Source: a bacterium (GTDB lineage Bacteria; Patescibacteriota; Minisyncoccia; Phycocordibacterales; UBA12445). From it: a stretch of 43,654 nt of DNA. The stretch covers positions 65,110-108,763 of the forward strand of contig JAUSIP010000016.1 of assembly GCA_030648005.1 (NCBI GenBank). Reading direction: 5' to 3'. The notes beneath the pieces are model-generated. The model was not told the origin of the DNA. It saw only the letters and a program-made list of their open reading frames with translations, and made no database searches. Both the position numbers and the translations under genes were made by a program. Numbering within the stretch: the first letter of the stretch is position 1; every line of letters begins with the position of its first letter. Shown here piece by piece: positions 15,986 to 24,026 of this stretch.

Positions 15986-16990
15986 TTAAAAAGCCCTATT
16001 TTTAAGCTCTAGTAGAATCTTGTAATAAAGATCTTCAACACGAGAGGCAGACTCTGGACTTAGGGTCTGATAGTGAGCCAAGCCAGGAGAAGAATTGATC
16101 TCGATAAAGACGGGATTTTGAAGAGTTTTGGTTATATCATCGGTTGTTATAAAATCCACTCCGGCAAGGTGTAGCCCCATATCTTTAGTTAGTTTAACAG
16201 CTATGTTTTTGTAACTTTCGTGAATAGATTGAGTGACATCAACCGCCTCTCCCCCACTGGAAAGATTAGCGTTATCAAGAAGAACGACTTCTTCTCCCAC
16301 CTTTGGAATATAGTTTATGTCAATTTTATGAAAATTATTGAGTCTGGATCCAATTCTTTCATCAGAGATCTCTATCGGTATCTTTCTACCCATGTTCTGC
16401 AACTTTGTTTTTTTCTTATCGAAAAGAGTCGCGATATTATCAATACCATCGCCGACCACAGCAAGAGGCAGTCGTTGATAAGCCATCATCACTTCATTAT
16501 TCAGAACAACCAGCCGATAATCCGCGCCGGCAATATATTCTTCTATTAAAACTACATTATTGTTCTCAAAAACTATCTTCAATATCTCTCTAAGCTCTTC
16601 TTTATTATAAGCTTTGAAAACGTCCCGACCCTTTGATCCAGAGTTCGGTTTTACTATCACCGGATAGCCCAAAGTGCCAGCAAATTTTAAGGCGGCCTCA
16701 CTATTGTTGCTTGCTTCATTAACTCCGCACCAATAGTCAGAGAAGAAGGCTGACCCGTGGGGAATTTTGTAACCCATCCCCTCCATAAAGAATCTAGTGT
16801 ACCCCTTATCTTTTGCGACCTCTGAAGCTCCGTGACTGTTAATGTCGAGACTGGTACTTTTAAAATAAAATTTTCTACTGTCAGGAAATAAAATCTGTCC
16901 AGCCAACTCATAGCTCGGTTCAAGATTTATCTCACAACCGACCCTGTCTGCAAGGGTCTTGAATATCTGGGCTGTACTTTTTATCTTCAT
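15986..16990 (-). CDS. ATP-grasp ligase, cyanophycin-synthetase/GshAB-like, in the murD slot
   Basis: 334 aa, single ATP-grasp domain preceded by a divergent N-terminal region of about 85 residues. Visible: YPVIVKPNSGSKGRDVF (ATP-binding Lys and Gly-rich loop), VVLIEEYIAG (adenine-binding), DYRLVVLNNEVMMAYQRLPLAVVGDG (as in CphA-type proteins) and the metal-binding FIEINSSPGL. It forms an acyl-phosphate amide bond in known relatives. The substrate is unknown. The gene overlaps mraY by 4 bp and precedes ftsW, where murD sits in the canonical cluster. It may act on a wall precursor (for example D-amino-acid or bridge addition) or make a different peptide; this is inferred from position only. 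Confidence 0.85.
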   Translation of the reverse strand: MKIKSTAQIFKTLADRVGCEINLEPSYELAGQILFPDSRKFYFKSTSLDINSHGASEVAKDKGYTRFFMEGMGYKIPHGSAFFSDYWCGVNEASNNSEAALKFAGTLGYPVIVKPNSGSKGRDVFKAYNKEELREILKIVFENNNVVLIEEYIAGADYRLVVLNNEVMMAYQRLPLAVVGDGIDNIATLFDKKKTKLQNMGRKIPIEISDERIGSRLNNFHKIDINYIPKVGEEVVLLDNANLSSGGEAVDVTQSIHESYKNIAVKLTKDMGLHLAGVDFITTDDITKTLQNPVFIEINSSPGLAHYQTLSPESASRVEDLYYKILLELKNRAF

Positions 16991-18066
16991 AGTAAAGGCA
17001 AGACGGGCAAATTGCCAACGATAGCAATAATCATACCTACGGTCGCACAGACTATCCCGATGATCCAGAAACGCATCGTGACCTTGTAAGATGGCCAGCC
17101 GAGTGCCTCAAAATGATGGTGCAACGGTGCAACCAAAAAGACTTTCTTACCATTACGCAATTTTTTAGAAGCGAACTGTATTATGTCCGAGGCAGTTGTG
17201 GCAACAAGAGGAAAGGCGATTATCGGTAAGACCATGACGGCATTAGAGAGGAAGGCGACAACGGCAAGGGTTGCCGTCAGCCCCAGCATTCCCGTCTCAG
17301 ACATATAAAACCTGGCCGGAGGAATATTGAACCAAAGAAATGCGAGTATCCCCCCAACGATAGCAGAACAAAAAGCAGCGAGGTCAATCTGGTTCTGAGC
17401 GAAGGCTATTCCGGCATAAGCGGCGAAGATCGAGGCCATAATCCCACCAGCAAGGCCGTCAAGTCCGTCTATCACTCCGCCAGAGAAGAGAGCAAGCATC
17501 ACAGTCATAAAGAACGGTATAAATAGGATTCCGAGATCAAAACTGCCATAGAAAGGTATGGCGACAGAGGATGTTCCTAATTTGAAATAAAACCAACATG
17601 CGGAGATTAATCCAATCAATAAAACAATGAAGATTCTTTTACTTAGAGCCAGTCCACCGGCAATATATCCGCCCCGATCATAAACTTGTAGTATGTCATC
17701 CACGAGTCCAACAAGCGAAGCAGCGATAAGTGTAAAGAGCGGCAACCATGTCTGATTCTGGCTTAAGAAATTAAGGCGAAGTGTGGCCGGACTAGGATCT
17801 ACCTTTGCGATCAGCCAAATTATAAAAATAGTGAGCAAGACGCTGACCCAGATTATGATACCGCCCATCCGGGGCGTACCAACCTCCTTCTCCTTGTGCA
17901 GTTTATTGAAAATCGGAGTCTCTCCCCCACCGAGCGCCTCATTGCGCACTCGCTTCTTCCACATCTTATGCTTATATAAAAAAGTGGTGAGTATAGGAGC
18001 AATCGCTATACCAACGGCAAATGATACTGAGAGCGCTGTGAAAATTTTTGCTATTCCGACGATCAT
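16987..18066 (-). CDS. mraY: Phospho-MurNAc-pentapeptide translocase
   Basis: 359 aa with about ten membrane helices. Transfers phospho-MurNAc-pentapeptide to undecaprenyl phosphate, giving lipid I. Motifs: TPRMGGI (cytosolic loop 1), VGLVDDI (Asp-Asp), DGLDGLAGG (catalytic Asp region) and the His motif APLHHHFE. 9 bp after the carboxypeptidase gene; the stop overlaps the ATP-grasp ATG. Confidence 0.97.
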   Translation of the reverse strand: MIVGIAKIFTALSVSFAVGIAIAPILTTFLYKHKMWKKRVRNEALGGGETPIFNKLHKEKEVGTPRMGGIIIWVSVLLTIFIIWLIAKVDPSPATLRLNFLSQNQTWLPLFTLIAASLVGLVDDILQVYDRGGYIAGGLALSKRIFIVLLIGLISACWFYFKLGTSSVAIPFYGSFDLGILFIPFFMTVMLALFSGGVIDGLDGLAGGIMASIFAAYAGIAFAQNQIDLAAFCSAIVGGILAFLWFNIPPARFYMSETGMLGLTATLAVVAFLSNAVMVLPIIAFPLVATTASDIIQFASKKLRNGKKVFLVAPLHHHFEALGWPSYKVTMRFWIIGIVCATVGMIIAIVGNLPVLPLL

Positions 18067-18075
18067 TTTAATAAA

Positions 18076-19026
18076 TTAACGGGTCATAGAGTAATAAGCT
18101 AATGCCGCCCTGGTCAGCTGATCAGTATCTGTAAACCGACCTTCCTGAGTCGAACCCAAAACCACAACAATGATCCGAGTATCCTGATCTACATCAAAAG
18201 CGATGGCCAAATTACCTTGAGCAAGAAGAGTGAAGCCGGTTTTAGAAGCCACGAGTCCTCTTATCTGCGAGACTCCGGCGTTCGTATTTTGTGCCCGCTC
18301 TGAGCTGCCGTCAGTTGAATTTATCACTATGGAATCATATCTGGTAGCGCCAAAAATATCCGGATGCATGGCAAGCGCGTGATTGAAAAGTATCGCAACA
18401 TCTATCGGTGAGCCGTATGCACCGGCAAGTGTATCATTTATATCCAGCCCGGATTCATTGAGAAAATAAGTTTGATTCAAACCGAGCGTCTTGGCCTTAG
18501 TGTTCATCAACTCCAAGAAGTGCTTCTCTCCACCGAGAAAATTCTGTAAAGATGAGAGTGCGTCTGAAATAGTATTTATCCCACCATTAGAAGATGAAAC
18601 AAGGGTTAGGCGAAGTAAGTCGCCAAGTTTCCACTTACCAGGCACCAACGCACTACGGTCATTGGGATTATTGAATTTATTATCCAACTTAACATCAATG
18701 ATCGTGTCTTCATCGGCCAAATCAAGAGCGACAATAGCAGACATGATTTTAGTGAGTGAAGCCAACGGAAGCTGAGCTGATTCGTTCTTGGAATAAATTA
18801 CCTCTCTGTGTGTAGCATTATATACGACATATGACTTAGCTTGAATGTTCAAATCCCTAAACTGCTTTAGTGCATTTTCTCGTCGAGGGTCAATCACAGC
18901 TATAACCTCCGACTCTCTATCGGAAGATGAGACGACATAAAACGCCCCGGCGATAATCAACACCAGAAGTAAAAGCGGTGCGATGATTGCGATCTTAATC
19001 TTGTGTTCCTGTAGTTTCTCTATCAT
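18076..19026 (-). CDS. Serine-type D-Ala-D-Ala carboxypeptidase (PBP5/6-like)
   Basis: 316 aa. One N-terminal membrane anchor (about 11-33) places the domain outside. The three active-site motifs are present: SLTK (Ser90, Lys93), SSN (145-147) and KTG (262-264). It lacks the C-terminal beta domain of PBP5. It trims the pentapeptide terminal D-Ala or, less likely, is an endopeptidase. The start lies inside the 3' end of scpB (32-bp overlap). Confidence 0.92.
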   Translation of the reverse strand: MIEKLQEHKIKIAIIAPLLLLVLIIAGAFYVVSSSDRESEVIAVIDPRRENALKQFRDLNIQAKSYVVYNATHREVIYSKNESAQLPLASLTKIMSAIVALDLADEDTIIDVKLDNKFNNPNDRSALVPGKWKLGDLLRLTLVSSSNGGINTISDALSSLQNFLGGEKHFLELMNTKAKTLGLNQTYFLNESGLDINDTLAGAYGSPIDVAILFNHALAMHPDIFGATRYDSIVINSTDGSSERAQNTNAGVSQIRGLVASKTGFTLLAQGNLAIAFDVDQDTRIIVVVLGSTQEGRFTDTDQLTRAALAYYSMTR

Positions 19027-19558
19027 TTTTTTCTATCTCAGTTAAATTCTTATCTAGTGATTCTCTAAGGGTCTGATATTCCGGCAACTCATTTGTATTC
19101 TTTATACCCAAATGAGAGAGGAGTTCAATGGTCGATTTGTAGATATACGATCTCTGATCTTTCTCATTTATCTCGCGTGTTATCAGGCCCCGAATTAGAA
19201 GGTTTCGAAGCATAAACCCTGAATTAACACCTCGAATATTGTCGATCTGCATCTTTGAGACCGGGCCATAATACAATATTATCGTCAATGTATCAAGCGA
19301 GGCCTTACCAAGGTCGTAGGAGAGATCATCTTTGATCATCTTCTCAATAAGCGCTGAGGCAGAGGATGCTGTACCCAGAGTAAACTCGTCTTCATTAGAG
19401 ACTAAAACCAGACCGCCAATTTTCAATCGCTCATCTAATTTAACCAGCGCCTCCCTGATCTCTGTATCAGTCTTACTAGTAATAACGGCCAGCTTCTTAA
19501 CTGACATCGGCTCGTTCTTATAATATAATATCGCTTCGATCTCGGCATCCAGATTCAT
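18995..19558 (-). CDS. scpB: Segregation and condensation protein B
   Basis: 187 aa. Two winged-helix domains: residues about 1-80 (AEIEAILYYKNEPMSVKKLA) and about 95-165 with the family segment LDTLTIILYYGPVSKMQIDNIRGVNS. The C-terminus is a charged tail. With ScpA it forms the SMC-ScpAB condensin. It starts 19 bp after scpA and is read by the same mRNA. Confidence 0.95.
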   Translation of the reverse strand: MNLDAEIEAILYYKNEPMSVKKLAVITSKTDTEIREALVKLDERLKIGGLVLVSNEDEFTLGTASSASALIEKMIKDDLSYDLGKASLDTLTIILYYGPVSKMQIDNIRGVNSGFMLRNLLIRGLITREINEKDQRSYIYKSTIELLSHLGIKNTNELPEYQTLRESLDKNLTEIEKNDRETTGTQD

Positions 19559-19577
19559 AAAAAATTAGATAATTAAA

Positions 19578-20333
19578 TTAACTATAAACAGGTAACGTAC
19601 TTTTTCCACTTTCTATATCTATATCACGAAAATGTTCATCCTGCTTAACCAGTATAATACCTCTCTTAACTAACTCCAACACCGCAAGAAAACTTATTAT
19701 AACATTGACCTTCTCGGCTTTTCTAACTACCGGATCGGCACTAGATATTCCGCTGTTCATCTTACTGAAACTCATCTTAAGATCCCTTTGCACTCTCTCT
19801 ATTAATCCCTCTATCGCCTCTTCAAGACTGATAATCTTCTTGACGACCGCCTGAGGCATAACTTCTTTCTTTGGTAGACCGGCAATAATCGCTCTCATCG
19901 ATATCAAGAAGTTCTCCGCTGTAACCTCAGTGGTTGGTGAGAAGACCGGTTCCGTATTTTTCTTATCTAGCGCCGTGAAAATAATGTTCGTGCCAAACAT
20001 CCTCTTCACATATTCCCCCTTCTCCTTAATATCTTTAAGTATCCGAAGTCGCTCTTGAAGTTCCTCTATATCTTCCGTCTCTTCCGGTGTTACAGAAAGT
20101 GTCGGCAGAAGTGAGATCGATTTTATAAGAATGAGGGTTGAGGCAATAGTTATAAAAGAGGCAACAGCTTCGGTTGGGAAGTTTATAAGATTCTCAATGT
20201 ACTGCATATAGCCGTCTGTTACTTCCGCAAGCGAGATGTCATTTATATGCATCTTCCGCTTCTCAATCAGATCAAGCAGAAGCTCCAATGGCCCCTCGAA
20301 CTGCCCAACTTTAACTTTATACTCTTCACCCAT
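19578..20333 (-). CDS. scpA: Segregation and condensation protein A (kleisin)
   Basis: 251 aa. N-terminal kleisin motif FEGPLELLLDLIEKRKMHINDISLAEVTDGYMQYI is recognisable (starting residue about 13), with a charged middle and a C-terminal winged helix (about 195-245, KVNVIISFLAVLELVKRGII). Links the SMC heads. First gene of the ten-gene unit running to 10885; the ATG coincides with the predicted transcription start. Confidence 0.95.
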   Translation of the reverse strand: MGEEYKVKVGQFEGPLELLLDLIEKRKMHINDISLAEVTDGYMQYIENLINFPTEAVASFITIASTLILIKSISLLPTLSVTPEETEDIEELQERLRILKDIKEKGEYVKRMFGTNIIFTALDKKNTEPVFSPTTEVTAENFLISMRAIIAGLPKKEVMPQAVVKKIISLEEAIEGLIERVQRDLKMSFSKMNSGISSADPVVRKAEKVNVIISFLAVLELVKRGIILVKQDEHFRDIDIESGKSTLPVYS

Positions 20334-20339
20334 CTTTAA

Positions 20340-20367
20340 ATTATAATCCCGATTTTGATTAACTCAA
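20340..20367 (-). promoter_or_regulatory. Promoter of leaderless scpA and the wall unit
   Basis: -10 TATAAT (20345-20340) is 6 nt before the ATG, so transcription would start at 20333, the A of the ATG. -35 TTGAGT (20367-20362, 16-bp spacer) lies inside palindromic repeat copy B, as does the whole spacer apart from 20346, directly next to the -10. Confidence 0.6.
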
Positions 20368-20398
20368 AATCGAGGATCCTCGATCCGGAGAATCGGGA
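20347..20398. repeat. Two-hairpin palindromic repeat, copy B
   Basis: TCCC (20347-20350), hairpin 1 GATTTTGA/TCAAAATC, linker GAGGATCCTC, a weaker second hairpin GAT...ATC with one mismatch, then GGGA (20395-20398). Same architecture as copy A at 6666; the conserved parts are the outer TCCC/GGGA, the GAT/ATC stem bases and the GGATCCTC core, while the stem interiors differ but still pair. Confidence 0.75.
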
Positions 20399-20425
20399 CC
20401 CCATTTACCCAAGACTCCAATTTAG

Positions 20426-20454
20426 TTGACATTTTTGGCCTATCGTGCTAGTAT
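20426..20454 (+). promoter_or_regulatory. Strong promoter of the 54-aa orphan
   Basis: Consensus -35 TTGACA (20426-20431), 17-bp spacer, extended -10 TGC-TAGTAT (hexamer 20449-20454). Predicted start about 20461, leader 39 nt. Confidence 0.75.
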
Positions 20455-20499
20455 TAAGAGAAGTTCGTACCTTTATTTTGCACAGAAGAGGAGGCTCAA

Positions 20500-20664
20500 A
20501 TGAGCAAGCACGATGAGAACGAAGTGCGCGAACGCATGATCCGGTTCATCAAGACTCATTACGCGAGTACTCTGGGTGAGGACATCAAGGTGCTGGATCA
20601 GCCCGGCGGACTCGAACTCCTCCACCAGAAGTACTGCCACCAGTCAGGTGAAGAAAAGAAGTAA
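20500..20664 (+). CDS. 54-aa orphan soluble protein
   Basis: Begins MSKHDENEVRERMIRF and ends CHQSGEEKK. No family recognised. Highly charged, predicted helical, no membrane segment, one Cys (residue 46). Start has AGAGGAGG at good spacing, a near-consensus promoter upstream and an intrinsic terminator downstream, so it is a complete single-gene unit. It uses more C- and G-ending codons than its neighbours. It sits alone on the plus strand between divergent scpA and convergent aspS. Confidence 0.8.
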   Translation: MSKHDENEVRERMIRFIKTHYASTLGEDIKVLDQPGGLELLHQKYCHQSGEEKK

Positions 20665-20688
20665 AAAAGTCTAACCGCAACGTAACCC

Positions 20689-20717
20689 TCCCCGCCCTAG
20701 CCGGCGGGGATTTTTTT
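20689..20717 (+). terminator. Intrinsic terminator of the 54-aa orphan
   Basis: TCCCCGCC and GGCGGGGA form an 8-bp stem around a 6-nt loop, followed by seven T (20711-20717). Confidence 0.9.
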
Positions 20718-20770
20718 ATTTTTGCTTTGCAAAAATAACCCCTCCGTAGCTCGGAGAGCGAAGGGGGGGG
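20716..20770 (-). terminator. Probable aspS terminator region
   Basis: Reading the minus strand, a C-rich run and CTCCG/CGGAG hairpin (20742-20756, loop of five) is followed by GGGG-TTATTTTT. Just beyond, TTATTTTTGC/GCAAAAATAA (20716-20738) is a second perfect 10-bp hairpin with a 3-nt loop. The exact terminating stem is uncertain. Confidence 0.55.
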
Positions 20771-20782
20771 TCAGAGTACCCC

Positions 20783-22108
20783 CTACGCCAGCAATTGATC
20801 AATACGCCCAATATCTCGTGGGAAGGCAGATGCTTGTTTAACATTTGGAAGATTCAACATGCGGGCAGTGATACGTTCGAGTCCAGTAGAAGATCCGCCA
20901 TGCGGAGGCATACCGTACTTAAATGCCTGGAGATAGAAAGAGAATTTATCCGGGTCCAATCCACGCTCTTTTATTTTTGAAATAAGATCATCATAGTTGT
21001 GAATACGCTGTGAACCGGAGTTGATCTCCAGCCCACGAAAGAGTAGATCAAAGCCACGGGAGAACGGGGCCTCTTTTGGATCCTCATATGTATAGAAGGC
21101 GCGCTTCTTTGTCGGGAAGGCGGTGATGAAGACGAAGTCACTGCCATGTTCACGTAGGGCATACTCACATATCTGACGCTCATGCTCCGGTTCAAGGTCA
21201 AGCTCACCTACTGCCTTGCCACCAAATTCCCGTTCAATAATCTCCTGCGCTTTAGTTAGTGTGAAGACTGGAAACTTAACTCCAACAACAGGAAATGGCG
21301 TCCCGAATCGCTTAAAAATATCAGGATGTGTTTGAGTCACCTTCTTAACCGTGTCACGAATTGTAGTCTCCAATACCGCCATCACATCATAGTGGTCTCG
21401 GACAAACCCCATCTCGAAATCCATCTGTGTCAACTCAGAAAGATGCCTGGTTGTGGCCGACTTCTCAGCACGAAATATTTTTGCAGTCGTAAAAGATCGC
21501 TCGAAAGCCCCGACCATAATCTGCTTGTAAAATTGCGGACTAGTAGCTAAGTAAGCGGTCTTATCATAAAGATAGTCAACCTTGAATACTGCCGATCCTC
21601 CTTCCGCATCACCACCCACGAGTGCGGGTGCCTGAAACTCTGTGAATCCCTGGTCTCGAAGCGACTGTCGATAAGCCTCGATGAGTGTCGCCTGAACTGT
21701 GAAAATATCTTTTGCTTTTTGTGATCGAAGCGTGAATGGCAGGTGATCCAAATAAGTGTCCAGATTCACTTCTGCACCAAGCTCGAAAGGCAGTTCGTGC
21801 GCCGGACTCAAGATCTCTATACCTAAGATCTCGAGTTCCAAATCTCCGTTCAATTTATCCGCCTGGACATTCTTCTCCGGTCTTTTATTAACCTTACCCC
21901 GTACTTCAACAACCCATTCTGCTCGGAGCTTCTCTCCCACCTCATGCGCCTCTTTAGAATTCGGCAAAATAACTCCCTGTACAAAACCGGTTGAATCTCG
22001 AAAATCAAAAAATATAAGTTTGCCCTGGTCTCGGCGCACATTCACCCAACCGTTGATGGTAACTTCCTCACCTATTTTATCCTTCAGATCTTTTATGTAT
22101 GTTCTCAT
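20783..22108 (-). CDS. aspS: Aspartyl-tRNA synthetase, archaeal-type (short)
   Basis: 441 aa. An N-terminal anticodon-binding OB-fold (1 to about 105, TINGWVNVRRDQGKLIFFDFRD) is followed directly by the class II core: motif 2 KIFRAEKSATTRHLSELTQMDFE and motif 3 GGSSTGLERI. There is no bacterial GAD insertion domain, so it is the short archaeal/eukaryal type of about 430-440 aa. Called AspRS rather than AsnRS because the C-terminus reads AFPRDIGR (PRD), where AsnRS usually lacks the Asp. With gatB present, it may be non-discriminating (inference). 2 bp after trpS, same transcript. Confidence 0.9.
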   Translation of the reverse strand: MRTYIKDLKDKIGEEVTINGWVNVRRDQGKLIFFDFRDSTGFVQGVILPNSKEAHEVGEKLRAEWVVEVRGKVNKRPEKNVQADKLNGDLELEILGIEILSPAHELPFELGAEVNLDTYLDHLPFTLRSQKAKDIFTVQATLIEAYRQSLRDQGFTEFQAPALVGGDAEGGSAVFKVDYLYDKTAYLATSPQFYKQIMVGAFERSFTTAKIFRAEKSATTRHLSELTQMDFEMGFVRDHYDVMAVLETTIRDTVKKVTQTHPDIFKRFGTPFPVVGVKFPVFTLTKAQEIIEREFGGKAVGELDLEPEHERQICEYALREHGSDFVFITAFPTKKRAFYTYEDPKEAPFSRGFDLLFRGLEINSGSQRIHNYDDLISKIKERGLDPDKFSFYLQAFKYGMPPHGGSSTGLERITARMLNLPNVKQASAFPRDIGRIDQLLA

Positions 22109-22110
22109 GT

Positions 22111-23106
22111 TTAGTAATTAATTTTCATAGCTCTCTTGATCTTGTTCATCATATCTTCTGCACTAGCTCTAGCCTTCTTTCCACCTTCTTTGATCACGTT
22201 GGCAATCTGATCATCGGTAATATCCTTCCTCTTTTTCTGAAATTCATCTGTGAGTATGACGATTAATTCAGCCAGTTGTTTTTTAAATTCTCCGGCCACC
22301 TGCTTACCGGCCATATGATCACTTCGGAATTGATCTGTATCTAAGCCAAGCTCTTTAGCTATTGTAAATAAACTTTCCAGACTTACAGACATCTGTCCCT
22401 CAAGAGCCGTCTCTGCTCTCGATACTTTCTGTCTGATAGTCTCCGCATTATCACTCATAAATATCGCCCCTTCCGGATACGACTTACTCATCTTGCTCCC
22501 GCCCTTCATCGACAAGACGCGCAAGTTGGCAATATTTTGCGCCTGAGGTAGATTAAAAATTGCACCAAATTCATTATTGAACTTCTCTGCTAATTCGCGA
22601 GTCTTCTCCAGGTGAGGTAGCTGATCATGTCCAATCGGCACGATGGTGGCATTGTGTATTAAAATATCTGAGGCCATCAAAACAGGATATAAACCGAGTA
22701 GAGCTGTGGCTTGTCCGGCTTCTTGATTGCCCTTCAACTTATCCTTAAGTGTCGGGACCCGCATCAGATCGTTGAAGGTAGTATATCGAGAAAGAAGAAT
22801 AGCCAAATAAGAAACAAGTTCGCCGATTTGACTCTGTATAAAAAGATGTACTCTGCCTGAGTCGATATATTTATCCAAACCGAAAGCTAAATAGTCTCTC
22901 ACCACTTCGTATCTATAAGCGTGAATAGTCTCAGGTTTATTGTCGGTCAGTCCGTGCAGGTCAGCAACAAAAATATAAACCTCCGCCTCTGGATGAATCT
23001 CTAGCGTATCAATAAGCGGCTTAACAGCGCCTAAATAGTTGCCAATATGAAGATCCCCGGTCGGCCGGATACCTGTAACGATTATCTGTTTTTCACTCTT
23101 TTCCAT
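22111..23106 (-). CDS. trpS: Tryptophanyl-tRNA synthetase
   Basis: 331 aa. Class I: IRPTGDLHIGNYLGA (HIGH-type motif, 20-23) and GGSKMSKSYPEG (KMSKS, about 201-207). Length fits the family. Has its own promoter and starts a two-gene unit with aspS. Confidence 0.97.
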   Translation of the reverse strand: MEKSEKQIIVTGIRPTGDLHIGNYLGAVKPLIDTLEIHPEAEVYIFVADLHGLTDNKPETIHAYRYEVVRDYLAFGLDKYIDSGRVHLFIQSQIGELVSYLAILLSRYTTFNDLMRVPTLKDKLKGNQEAGQATALLGLYPVLMASDILIHNATIVPIGHDQLPHLEKTRELAEKFNNEFGAIFNLPQAQNIANLRVLSMKGGSKMSKSYPEGAIFMSDNAETIRQKVSRAETALEGQMSVSLESLFTIAKELGLDTDQFRSDHMAGKQVAGEFKKQLAELIVILTDEFQKKRKDITDDQIANVIKEGGKKARASAEDMMNKIKRAMKINY

Positions 23107-23113
23107 AGTTTAG

Positions 23114-23142
23114 ATAGTATCAAAAAACAGACTTTTAGCCAA
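23114..23142 (-). promoter_or_regulatory. Promoter of near-leaderless trpS-aspS
   Basis: -35 TTGGCT (23142-23137), 17-bp spacer, -10 TACTAT (23119-23114). Predicted start 23107, one nt before the ATG. The -35 is identical to that of rpmF. Confidence 0.6.
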
Positions 23143-23159
23143 ATGAAGTAAAAAAGGGA

Positions 23160-24026
23160 TTACTTCTTGATTAAGAGGAGGCGGAGGAGAAGGGCGATGG
23201 CGAAAGATATAGCCTTGTATTTCTGGTCATATTTTATGAGGCGCATTATGACGCCATCACGGTCGAGTGGTGAAAGTTCATCGAGGAATATCTTGATTTC
23301 ATAGGACAACTTCTCCAGATCAACAACTCGGAGCTCACCATGACGAGCCACAGTGATAGTCCCCCGCTCTTCAGAAACGATGATGACCAAAGCATCTGTT
23401 CTTTCTGAAAGTCCCAAGCCAGCAGTATGCCTGGTGCCAATATTGCCGTACTTCTTAAAGTTTTCTGACAGTGGAAGATGGGCACCAAACTTCTTAATGA
23501 GACCGTTCTCGATCACCACCGCGCCATCATGGCCGGGAGTTCTGTTATCAAAAATAGAAAGCAGAAGCGGTTCGGAAACTTTACCGTCCATGACATATCC
23601 GCCCTCAAAGAATCTGTCTACATGCTGTTTACCGACCAGCACCATCAGTGCACCGATCTTCTTTTTAGCAAAATATTTTGCTGAATTAACAACCATCTCT
23701 ATAGAGCCTTTGTGAATAGGAATATCTTCCTCGGCGAAAGGATTAAAGAAAGAGACGGAGAAGTTCTCGAAGAATCTCCTAAGCTCTTTCTGAAAGAGTA
23801 CAACAAGAATTATGACAAAGAAGGAAAAGAATCCGCCGAAGATTGAGGTAGTCAGTCTAAGATTCAGAAAGAATGCAACTATATAGACTGCGGTCAGGGT
23901 CGCGATCCCTCTGAAAATAAATATAGACTTAGTCTTCCTGAGCAATGCCAAAGCCGCATATATGAATACGGCGGTGATTGAGACATCCAACAGATTTAAA
24001 AAATTGTGTAAAGTTATGTATGTCAT
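23160..24026 (-). CDS. cdaA: Membrane diadenylate cyclase (c-di-AMP synthase)
   Basis: 288 aa. Three N-terminal membrane helices (about 15-30, 36-55, 62-80) are followed by a DAC domain with GHDGAVVI (Asp167-Gly-Ala) and GTRHTAGLGLSE (Arg199-His200), the substrate and catalytic motifs. Makes c-di-AMP from two ATP. The layout is that of CdaA/DacA, not DisA. The ATG overlaps the rpoD stop by one nt (TAATG), so it is translationally coupled to the sigma factor. It usually adjoins cdaR and glmM, neither of which is here. Confidence 0.95.
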   Translation of the reverse strand: MTYITLHNFLNLLDVSITAVFIYAALALLRKTKSIFIFRGIATLTAVYIVAFFLNLRLTTSIFGGFFSFFVIILVVLFQKELRRFFENFSVSFFNPFAEEDIPIHKGSIEMVVNSAKYFAKKKIGALMVLVGKQHVDRFFEGGYVMDGKVSEPLLLSIFDNRTPGHDGAVVIENGLIKKFGAHLPLSENFKKYGNIGTRHTAGLGLSERTDALVIIVSEERGTITVARHGELRVVDLEKLSYEIKIFLDELSPLDRDGVIMRLIKYDQKYKAISFAIALLLRLLLIKK

